Positions 22,307-32,758 of a stretch of DNA of 64,000 nt are shown here, piece by piece. Position 1 is the stretch's first letter; every line of letters starts with the position of its first letter. Both the position numbers and the translations under genes were made by a program. Source of the DNA: Cephalotus follicularis (taxonomy: Eukaryota > Streptophyta > Magnoliopsida > Oxalidales > Cephalotaceae); the NCBI GenBank assembly GCA_001972305.1, contig BDDD01001821.1, forward strand, positions 132,715 through 196,714, in the 5' to 3' direction. The notes beneath the pieces were generated by a model. It saw nothing but the letters and a program-made list of their open reading frames with translations, had not been told where the DNA came from and did no database searches.

Positions 22307-23372
22307 TGGTAAGACACAAAACAGGTGTCTGTGCAAATGTGAAACAAAGCAGAGACAGTGATGACAAGTGTTCTAATCGTGGCATGCATGAGGGATGCGT
22401 GTCAGCAGCTGCCTTAACATGCAAGGGTGGTGTCTTGCATGTACTCAATCCCTCCTGCAACCTGCAAACAGAAGATTGGAAGGAGAGAAAGTGAATGGAA
22501 GTAATGAACATGTGTGAGAGAGAAAAGAGATGGCTGAGTTAATGGAATCTGACAATTTCTAAGACTTCTAAGCTCTATATCAGCTGTTAGAATAGAGTGT
22601 GAGTGTTAGAAAACACTGAGGATAGAGGAGATCTTTCTAAAATTCTTGAAGCTTGCATGTTGGAAGTTGGAGTTTCAAAGGGAGTTAAAGCTTGAATCTT
22701 CCTGGTAAGTCACCAATCCGAGTCTGCTGATGTTGATGATGTAACTAGGAGAATGTTAGCTATATATATATATATATCTTCTGTTAACTTGAATAAAGTT
22801 AATAAGTTGGAAATGAGATAGAATTTGTAAAGGGTTCCACGAAGAAGTTGAAACTAGGAACTAATAATGATGAGCTACTAATTGGATATTAGGTTGTTAG
22901 TGGAGTAAATATACTGATGATGGTAATATATAACCACTGATAACATGATTATGAATGATTAAATTACTGGAATTAGAGCTGATGGGTAGGGAGAAGTTGT
23001 AAAAGGGAAAAATTTGAGGCTTGATAAATAATTGATAAGGTACTGTTGGAACTGGTAATTGACTAGGTAATTAGTTAAATGTATTGGTTAAATGTCTGAA
23101 CCTTCGAATATGCAATGGTATAGATCAATTCTGCTGAGATTGGAAGATTAAATTGGTGAAGGATCTTTGGACATTAAAGAGAGAAATCAATCCAAATTGA
23201 TTTCAGGATAGCATTTAAGGTAGGGGTTTTGACATGCTTTAGAAGATATAACATGTATATCATGCCTAGATGTTTTCTGTTTGTTTGTATGTTATGGATG
23301 GGTTGGAATTGGATTGAGAGTATGCATGCCCTGTTTTATTTAGCCACTGCCTGGCGTTTATGGGCAAAAACA

Positions 23373-23480
23373 GTCGACTATTAATCCCAACGGTCGACTA
23401 CTCAATGTAACCAGTCGACTGTTAAGGAAAACAGTCGACTACCTAATTGAAACAACCGGCTATTCTTATGAACAGGCGAC
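23373..23480 (+). promoter_or_regulatory. Regular array, six sites at 20-21 bp, CAGTCGACTG dialect
   Basis: Cores start at 23373, 23393, 23414 and 23434 (all exact GTCGAC), 23455 (ACCGGC) and 23475 (GGCGAC). Spacings are 20, 21, 20, 21 and 20 bp, a mean of 20.4, close to two DNA turns. Sequence between sites is unrelated AT-rich filler, so this is a spaced set of sites rather than a simple tandem duplication. Confidence 0.88.
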
Positions 23481-26119
23481 TGTTAAGTGACAAAATGCTA
23501 AGATTAGCTGCTGTTAAATTATAATGGTATATAATTACCCTGGCCTCCACATGGGATGATTGTAACAGTCAATCCTGGTCTTGTGTAGTTACATTACAAT
23601 AGTAAACCACTTACACACTACTTGTGAGAGTTATGCAAGAATGACCAAGGTATACTAAAATCTGGTTGAACCTTGAATTGTGATTGTTCCGCTGCTGTTG
23701 TTGATGATGTTATAGATACTGTATAGCAATTAAGTGTTCATAAACTTTATTGTTACACTTAATATTAATGATTGAACCAACTAGTGCTATAAGCACAAAT
23801 ATGGGTTTTTCTTCTTATTGTTTCAAAATGAAAACTGATTATCAAATGATTTACTGATTTTTCCTCCCATGTGAGGTACTACTACTGTACTGAATATCAT
23901 TTCCTACAACGAGAGGTATGATTACTGAATTGTTAAATGTTTCTAAAGAAAACAACTATTATATTGCATATTATAGATATATGTAATATGGCAATTAATT
24001 TTTTTGAATTGTTTGTCTATGCTATTGCCGTTAGTCGAGTGATGGAAGATGTCACTGGCAAACGAAGGTGGTCCTAGGTGCCAGGAGTTGGCTAGAGCAT
24101 CCACCACACTTATCTGCAATGCAAATCTTGATTGTTAAACTGCCCGCTAATACCGGTAGTAATTGACCTGATCTATCACCTTCGGAGTGTAGGGTGATAA
24201 TTACGTGGTGCGCAGTTGGTGCTAGGAGTTAGCGACATGGGACACCCAAACCACTGTATTGATTGATTTTACCATTGTGCGGTATTCCTGAATTGTATTG
24301 TCTATGGCCGCTTGGCATGATTGCTTATATATATTGAAATACTTATATATATGTTATTTCAGATAACTAACATGCATGTTACATTTATATATTCTTTATC
24401 ATGCTTTATTCCTACTTAGCCAAGTGAGGACAACGGCTAACCCCCTACAATTTTGGATTAAGTGAAGGCGTTCGGGGAAGTGCTGCTAAAGCTTTTGGAG
24501 AGCTTCTATTTTGTTAAGGTTGTTACTCATTATGTTGTATTGTAATGAACGTTCACACTCCGTTGTTGTTGTTTACTTTTCCTATATGTAAAAGGATAAT
24601 CGCTATGTATTATGTACAAGCATGTAGTATGGGCTGCATGCGGATAACTTTATAATCCGGCTAATGGAATGCTTCCGCTATGATTTAATGAAATTGTTTA
24701 GATGTTGAATGCTGGATTATTATTTAAAACTAATATCACCATATATGCATGTCATGTGGAAAACGGGGGGTGTGACAGTTTTAATAGTCAGGGACTATTG
24801 GGATAGTCGTACCAGAACTCCTGGGATGTTCTAGGAAATTTATAGTCGTACCGGATTCAAATCGGGCTTTCGGGTTCCACCTGATTATTGGAAAAGTGAT
24901 GCATGCTACACACATACTAGCTTCGCAGAAAATCTAGTTTTAACGAATATATTTTAATTTGGCATTAGTGGTTTATTTATCTATTTAAATTTACCATCGT
25001 ATTGTCAAATTGCTATATTAAGAGAAACCACAGTGGGAGTATGTTTAACATGCGTTGTGCGGGGTGCACATAATTTAAAATAAGAGAAAACCACACATGG
25101 AATTTTTTACTTTGGCATTTTGTGTTTGGCGTCCCGAGTACGCCTTGTGCACGCCTGGTACGTGCAAATGGCGAGAGAGACGCGTTTTGAGTCTAGCCAT
25201 GAATTCTGGCCGGAGAAGACGACGCGCGGTGGCGACGGTGGCCGGGGAAGAGGTGCACCTCCATCCACAGTACTCTCCTCTTCTCTCTCTCCCCGTTTTC
25301 TCTTCTCTCTCTCTCTGTTTTGCACGATGCTTTTAGCGCGTCTCCCACTATCGGTCTTCTCTTCCACCGCCGGTGGTCTTGGTAGGTGGAGCCATGCTTG
25401 GCTCTGCCTATTTTGGCCTTAGACTAGGTTTGACCGGCGTTGTTTGGCCGAGTTTGTGCGCACAGAGTCGACCCTGGTGACTCAGTGCGTTGTGCGCCGT
25501 GAATCGGTGTTCCGCACCGATTCACGGCGTGTCTTGCATTGGGTTGTGTTGGCCGTGCTTTGTAGGTGCTAGTTGTGATGGTACGGTGTCGCAGCAATCC
25601 TGTTTTCGTCGGGCGGGTTGACTCGTTGCCATCTTTTTGCCACGTTCCAGGCCGAGTCTCGCCAAGTCTCAACGACCAGTGCCTTTATCGGGTGTTTGTT
25701 GTCCACATATGTCATAGTTAGTCTATGACGCGTTGACCGAGATGCACTGAGTCCTAACTCAGTGAGTCACCACCGATGTTCGTCGTGTTCCGGGGCCCTT
25801 CTCGGAGCGTCTCCGCCATAAATGGGTTGAGCGGATTTTTCGGAGTCCGTTGGTGTCTTGGTTGAAGTTTTCGTGGACTGGTCAGAAACTGGTGGTGGAG
25901 CCGGTAACCGGCAGTTGCTTCGGCAAGGGTGTAGCGGCAAAGTGATGGAGTCGCCAATGTTGGTATGGTTCCTGATCTTATGTTTTTGTTGTTTACCGAA
26001 TTGGTTTCGGTTAAGTGGATGTATGCTTGACTTTTCGTTTTGTTTGATTGAATATTAAACGGAGATCCGAGGCGCATAAATTTTTGTAGTAAGATGTAAT
26101 TGTGAACTTTGATTTGCAG

Positions 26120-27527
26120 TGTAACGCCCGGTATTTTCCTGAATGTAATATTTTGGATTTATGATGTAATCATTAAACTTGAATTTACGAGAATGTTGAG
26201 TTTTGGACTCAAAAGATGCTTGCAAACCCTAGTTATGGACTTAGAAATGGAGTGTGTATGTTAAAGCTTGAAACGACGCTGTTTTGGCCAAAAGACATCG
26301 ACGTCTTTTGTAAAGACGTCGACTCCTTTGTGAGCCAGAGCACACGTGAATGCATGGGCATGCACGTCGACTCGGGAAGGAAGCATCGACACCTTCTTAC
26401 CAACTGGAAAAGACATCGACGTCGAAGGGAAGACGTCGACGTCTTTGTCACGAATGGATAGCATGTTCTTCGTCGACAGAACATCATGCAAGGGGGAATT
26501 GTTTAAAGGCTACCTAACGCCTTTTCTAGTGCATATTGACGTGTTGTGCGTGTCTGTGTATCTCCAGGATGCCCAGAACATGTCCTCACATGGAACATGC
26601 AGAGGAATCCTCACCTGCCCTATGCAACCTGCAAAAGGAAGGAAAAGAAAACAAAAAGAAATGTAGAAAGAGAGAAAGTGGGAGAGATCTCGGGTGTGGT
26701 TGTTAGATGACAGAAGAAATGTGTTAGGTGGGAGGTGTCTGCATAAAAATAACCCTCCCAACCTATCTCTCTCGTTTTATAGCCGCTGTGCTAGTAACCT
26801 GTTGTTGGTTTAGTCGCCATGCTAAACAACTTACGGAGGACTTGCCCCAAAACCGTTCGCAAACGGGGATGGAGTAAGAGTGCGTGAAGTTGGGGCCAGT
26901 AGGTGGCGACGGTCATGACGACTGGACTGTCTGGTTCCTTTTGGGAACATATTTTACTGCTTGTGTTGATATAACTTATGAGTTATACCTGTACTGTGAA
27001 CATGCATATATTTTTATATGTACATACTGGGATATTTTACTGTAAAAATCACATGTCATGACTCATCATTATGCATTCATTCATGATACTCATTGCCTTA
27101 TTACCTGAACTGTATTTTATGGATTTATTCACTTAGCCGAGTGAGGACAAAGGCTAACCCCTACTGTAACAGATTGATGGAGTGGTCTTGACATGGAGCA
27201 TGCACGGAGATTTAAAGAGAAGACTTGTTATGTTCTCTTAATTTTGGGTTGTTGAACATTTATCATGCTATTTGGTTTTTGTAACATTGGATATTTGTTA
27301 TCTTGTATTGTATCTTTATCTCACGCTCCGTTTCGGGCGATCAACTGTTACGTTTGGTTTTGGGCATCACGTTGTATGGGATGCGTGATGTGTTCGGCTT
27401 ATTTTTAATGCTTCCGCAAGTGATTATTGGATACAGAAAGTTTTAAATTTATGGTAAAATTTCATAAGCCGGATTTATTTGTTGATTGCTTTACCACTTT
27501 TATGATGTGGAAAGACGGGGTGTGACA
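26120..27527 (+). mobile_element. Solo LTR, 1408 bp, TSD TGCAG
   Basis: Starts TGTAACGCCCGG, ends GGGGTGTGACA, flanked by TGCAG (26115-26119 and 27528-27532). It is much shorter than its relatives: it has the upstream array and TATA (near 26775) but lacks the downstream array. The U5 block near 27130 (cttagccgagtgaggacaa) is conserved. Confidence 0.96.
26297..26477 (+). promoter_or_regulatory. Upstream array, GACGTCGACGTC dialect
   Basis: Cores start at 26297 (ATCGAC), 26318, 26366, 26385 (ATCGAC), 26415 (ATCGAC), 26435 and 26472; those not labelled are exact GTCGAC. Spacings are 21, 48, 19, 30, 20 and 37. Four sites have the extended palindrome GAC-RTCGAC-GTC or one arm of it. The spacing order matches the LTRs ending at 19508 and 63050. 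Confidence 0.85.
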
Positions 27528-27616
27528 TGCAGTCTTGGTGTTTTTGAAAAATTAAAATAATACACACTTGCATTCAGACCTAAAATTGACCGGGACCCTT
27601 CCTGGGTTCCAACAAG

Positions 27617-27628
27617 TGGTATCAAAGC
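27617..27628 (+). other. Copia primer-binding site
   Basis: TGGTATCAAAGC starts two bases after the 5' LTR end and differs from the usual TGGTATCAGAGC at one position. It marks the start of the copia internal region. Confidence 0.85.
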
Positions 27629-29149
27629 GATCCGTTTTAATATCAATTGGACTTTAATTTCCGTTTTTTTGGTGACTATTTTGGAATGATTAAAGTAGCT
27701 GAGATTCTAATTTAATTCCCTTCCCATTGTTGTTTTATAAAATTAAGTTTTTCTTAAATCGAGGGAAACTAGATTTTAAATAATTTAGTGGGAGTTTTAT
27801 TGGAATATCGGCAATCTTGGGATTATTTCGATTGGTTATCAGAAATTGAAATTACTTGTGTTTATTTATTTCTATTGTGGATATAGATTTAAATGTCTTA
27901 TGCATGATGGTAGGCAATGGGATTGAACGTAGCTTTTGGTTTCTTTTGTGGATGGTTTAAATTGATTTATTAGCATGTACTTTATTTGGTCTGTAATATG
28001 GTTACCTGCGAGCACCATTTTTCCTTTTTTGTGTAATTCTCTCTCTCCCTCCATTTGTATTCTATTCTTTATTTTTAAATGTATTTTGTAAATTTCATTT
28101 TTGTAAATAAAAGAAGAGAAGAATTGCAAAGGAGCTTGAAGAAGAAGATCAAAGAAATTGCAAGACCAAGTGAAGACCATGTTGCGTGGTGCATTTTGTA
28201 ATAAAGTAGTTTTAAATAGTTTGCCTAGGAGACCGAGTGATCACATACGCTCGTGTGATCGCTCATAGATTTAATCCCTAGCCATGCCATTTTTATTTCT
28301 ATGTGGATCATAGGATGCATGAGATGTATGTTTACTTTTTGCAAACAATCCAAACACGTCAAGCATAATAAGCTGTTCCAAATGGATTGGAAGATTAAAA
28401 TTGATTTATAAACGACTTTGGTTATTTAAAATTTGATGAGACCTCAAATTCCTCCAATTTGTAAATAATAAGTCCATAAGCGGTGGGACACAAGGGTGTC
28501 CTGTCGTTGGCCTTCCACGCATTCGTTTATTAGTATGGATATATTGGGGATATCACAGCTCAGTTGAGGCCCCCGTATGACCATTTATACTAAATTTTAG
28601 TGCTAGGGTAGCACTGGGAGGAAATAACTAAGTTTTGGCATTTATAATCAGCCTTTTGATGAATATCAAAACTGGTTAATTTCTTCGAGGGTAGTGGGTC
28701 TGACTTATACCGAGTCCATACTATTATCGCAGCCACAGTTGAGGATTGTATGGGTCGTGACGTCGAACTTGTATCGGATATTGCATTTCAAGGGTGAGGC
28801 CTTAATGCAAACTTGATGCTAAATGCCTACATATTCGGTATTATGGTTTGCATGCCAACAACTGGGATCATAATATGCGGGATATATTCCGATCCCCACT
28901 AGGATGCGGGTGCTTCCCGAGTTCCACATTGGAGGTGTGGGATACGATTAGAATAGTGGGAGGAGCCATAATTAGTAAAGACCAAGAATTATGGTAATAA
29001 CATGAAATTGAATAATCTGCTAAATTACTCTCTTGTTTCTTCTAATAGGTTGTTAGATAACATATTCAATATACTCAAATGGCAGGCAGCATCATTTTTT
29101 GGCATGCTTTATTTTTTCTTAAGCGACATAATCCACGTTTTTTGAATGG
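27629..29149 (+). other. Copia untranslated leader, about 1.5 kb
   Basis: No coding sequence is recognised. The stretch is AT-rich. At 28235-28265 it has a small imperfect dyad (gtgatcacatacgctcgtgtgatc). Long leaders are common in large plant copia elements. Confidence 0.45.
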
Positions 29150-32100
29150 TTGTGCATAGTACTCACGAGCATGAGAGTTGCTCATGTTATGACTGAGATA
29201 CCCCCTACATTAGAGATCAATGCATATGACCATCACAAGGTCGGGGTGACTAAGCGGTGGGACGACGATCATAGACCTCAATACATGGTGAGTGTTGCCT
29301 TGATGCCAAACTGCAAACGCTATGTATTTCTTCATAGACCTTATGTGCCGTGTTGATACAACTTGGGGAGCTCTTTGGCACACAGTCAAGGACTGATAAG
29401 GTAGTTTTGGACCAGTCTGGATTAAAACAATCTGTGATACCTATTCATTCTTCTGGAACAACATCAAGGAGAGGTTGATCAAGAGGATCCAGTTCCAAGG
29501 GGAAGGAGCTCCTAAGGAAGAAAGAAAAGGAACCACTTCACGTGGTTTGGGGATACCATTCATTAGAGGATGAAATACCCTATTAAGGAGATATCTTGCT
29601 TCTGTGTGGGAAGCTAGGATACTGGAAGAGAAATTGTGAACAATTTCTTGCTTTCGTTGCAGATGGTGCCTCGGGGTAGGTACCATCATATTTTTCATAT
29701 TCCACTTAGGTTACAATGTAAGTTCAATTTGGGTTGTGTACGCAAGTTGTAAGACTAACATTTGTAACTCTTTACAGATGCTAAGAGGATCTAGGCAGCT
29801 GGGAGCTAAGGATGCAATGAACCTATGACATGAAGATCGGGGATCTACTTTTATGTTGTAGAATATATTGATTTGTATATATATGTAAAGCAATGTGGCT
29901 TTTGTATATAGACTAAACTCTTGTAAACATTGTAAAGAACTTCTATTCTAAACTTTGATTAGCATATCCAATGTATATTTTGTAAATCTGAGAGCTTTTT
30001 ATTTATTACAAATGGATAGTGGCTATTATTTTCTGGTTATGTATCAGTCGGCACTGATTAACTAGATAATGGGTTTTTAAGTCTGAAATACTAATCAATC
30101 AATAGCACCAGCTATTGAGCAAGGAATTAATAATAAAAGACTATGAGAGATATGATATAAACCCTTCACAAGCTTTTGCATTGTTGATTAGGTCATTCTA
30201 GCGAGGCTAGATAAACACGCTTCGTTAAGGATGGACTTTTGGACATCCAGGACGGGGAGTCCCTTCCAACGTGTACATCATGTTTGATTGGTGTAATGAC
30301 CAAATCTTCTTTTCTCCAAGTGTGGAGAGAAGGTAGTGGACATATTGTAGTATATCCGCACTGACATTTGTGGTATAATGTTAGACAATGCACGTGAAAG
30401 TTTTCACTACTTCATTACCTTCACCTGTGATTCGTCACGGTTTCGGTAAGTGTTTCATGTGAAACACAAATCTGAATCCTTTGAAAGAGTTAAGAGATTT
30501 AGATATGAAGTAGAAATACAAACGGGTAAACCCATTAGAGCATTACGCTCTGATGGGGAAGCGAGTACCTGTCTGCAGAATTCTTGGGTTCTAAAAGATA
30601 ACAGAATTCTCTCTTAATGGATCCTTTCTGGAATACCATACTGTGTTAATGTTTCCAAACGGAGGAAATTGACATTCGTGAATATGTCAAATCCATTATG
30701 TCTTTTATTCATCTTCTTATCTCCTTCTAGGATTATGCGTTGCAATGGCAGTGTAGATCCTAATCCAGATTCCTATGAAATCCGTCCCCTCCATATCTTT
30801 CAAAATATTAAATAGGAGGAAACCCAGCTTAAACCAAGAGGGTTAATGGTTGTCCAGCTTTTATAAGAAGGCAAAAACCTTCTAAGCTGGAGGCGCGAGT
30901 GGATAGTTGTCAGTTTTGTCGGATATCCTAAGAAGTGCTTAGGATTTCATTTCAACCATCCTAGCAAACAAATGATATTTGTTTTGCGTACTGCAAAATT
31001 CCAAGAGGGAATTCCTGTTTATAGGAAGCAGTGGGAGTAAGGTATAACTAAGTGAGTTACTACCTGGTGAAAGCCCACAGGATGATGAGGAATTAGAGAT
31101 AGAACCCTCTAAAGACAAGATTTGGGAAAGGATCCCAACCTGAGAAGGGATCTCAGTTAGGCACTCCTCGTGAAAGGAGATCGGCAAGATTTCAACAGCG
31201 TCTAAGAAATATGGTTTTCTCATAAAAGGCACTAATAAATCTAAAGTAATCGATGATGAAGAGCCTGTCATCTACAAAGGAAACAGTGAAGAGCACTGAT
31301 TTTCTAGGCATGGCTGGGAGTCATGAAATCCGAAATGGACGCCATATACGTCAACCGAGTATGGAACTTTGTTAATGCTCCCATAGGCGGGTTGCCCAAT
31401 GGTTGCATATATATCTTCAAGAGGAAGATAAGAGTTAATGGAAAAGGTTCAAATATTTAAATCATAATGATTAAGTCCATTCGGATATGCTTGTTATTGC
31501 CACTCATTATGGATATAACAAATGGCATAAGGATGTCAAGATAACCTTGAAAAAGGACTATCATGAAGAGGACATCTTAATGTCCCAAACCTGAGGGGTT
31601 TACGTCCAAGGAACATTAGCGCAGAGTGTGTGCAAGCTCCCAAGGTTTGTGTATGACCTTAAGCAAGCATCCGTAGCTGAAACATCTGTTTTTGATTTTA
31701 TCAATAACGATGCTATGCCTTAAGTATACCGGAAATAGGATATCCCAGATATCACTTTCTTGGTACTGTACATGGATAGCATTCTACACATTGGTAATGT
31801 TATAGGTATGTTATAGTATAATTAACCAGGAGCTTCTCCAAAAGGATTTGGGAGAGACTTCCTATGTTTTGAGAATCAAGATCTAAAGGGATAGATCAAG
31901 TAGGTTGTTCGAACTTTCCCAAAGCCAGTACATCAGCAGGGTGCTGATATAGTATGGAGTTCTAAATTCCGCATTTGGCTTACTACCAATTAGCCAAGGA
32001 ATTCATCTTTCCAAGAGGATGTTGAAAGAGACGTCAGAGGAAAGTGTTGCACGAGTAGGCTACCTTATGCTTCGACTAAAGGCTACATCATGCAATATCA

Positions 32101-32740
32101 TACTTTGTATTAGGCATGACATCGTCTAAGCCTAAGGGTCTGGCTAATCGATTATCGGTTCAATCCCTGTGAAAGACACTGGGAATTGTCAAAGAGATCT
32201 GAGAGTGACTCGGGATTTCTTAATGACATATGGAGAAGATAGTGAATTGAATAAGAGTTTTGTTAACTTTGATTTCATCTGTGATCTAGATGATCACGAC
32301 ATCGTATCAGGATATGTGATTGTCCTGAACGAAGGTGCTGTGTGAGTTGGAGGAGTCTACAACAGTGGGATACTATTGACTCAACCATGAATAAGAGTAT
32401 GTTATAACCTATGATACCGAAAAGTTGTTGTTTGGTAGCGGAAGTTCACTGTGGAACTTTATGTAGTTCCATCTATTGTTCATCCAGTTGTGTAGAGTGA
32501 TGACGACGGGGGGCCTTTGCACAGGCTATGGAACCCATGTCTCATTACCACTCTAAACATTAAGCAATGGTATCATTAGTTTATATGATTCATGAGATCG
32601 TATATAGAGGAAACATTATCCTAGAGAGATTTGCAACGGTAGCAAATTTTGGCAGACCCACTGACCAATGCCATGAGTATGAGTAGCACTTAAGCGATAG
32701 CGGAAGTGCGATTGGCTTAGACTAAAGGTCTTCATGGATT
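29150..32740 (+). pseudogene. Degenerate copia gag-pol
   Basis: The frame is broken throughout, but collinear homology with the better copy at 39600-42660 is clear. 29756-29830 matches 39617-39680. 30185-30300 is the GAG-pre-integrase region. 30380-30600 is the integrase core (compare 40230-40410). 31310-31440 is the RT start (MKSEMDAIYVNRVWNF, YIFKRKIRVNG). 31450-31960 is the rest of RT. 32030-32720 is RNase H and the polyprotein end (compare ggcagacccactgacc at 32650). No intact product is possible. Confidence 0.8.
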
Positions 32741-32744
32741 GAGG

Positions 32745-32758
32745 GCCAAGTGGGAGAT
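32745..32758 (+). other. Copia polypurine tract
   Basis: GCCAAGTGGGAGAT directly precedes the 3' LTR at 32759. The same tract is at 42671-42684 before the 3' LTR of the other copia. Confidence 0.9.

Larger units (their letters stand above)
22059..24777 (+). mobile_element. Solo LTR, 2719 bp, TSD GTTTT
   Basis: Starts TGTAATAACCGC, ends GGGGTGTGACA, flanked by GTTTT (22054-22058 and 24778-24782). The empty site is visible in the copia 3' LTR near 33816. It aligns along its length with 3008-5485: TATA near 22573, splice donor at 22705, and a U5 block near 24415. Its motif arrays are of the CAGTCGACTG kind rather than GCGTCGACGC. Confidence 0.97.
20954..27614 (+). mobile_element. 5' LTR of the copia, holding two solo LTRs
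   Basis: Copia LTR segments are 20954-22058, 24783-26119 and 27533-27614. Comparison with the uninterrupted 3' LTR (32759-35224) fixes both insertion points exactly. Near 25260-25330 is a CT-rich leader also present at 34290-34350. One isolated GTCGAC occurs at 25467, matched at 34490, with no array. Confidence 0.92.

Noticed and set aside
22203-22511. Overlapping ORFs on both strands at the start of a solo LTR
   Set aside because: LTR promoter and motif array; the frames are not conserved in the homologue near 3160-3480.
23373-23480. CRISPR-like spaced repeats
   Set aside because: Repeats are about 10 bp with spacers of about 10 bp, in a plant LTR; nothing else fits CRISPR.
30939-31271. 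110-codon minus ORF
   Set aside because: Antisense shadow of the degenerate copia pol; no features of its own.
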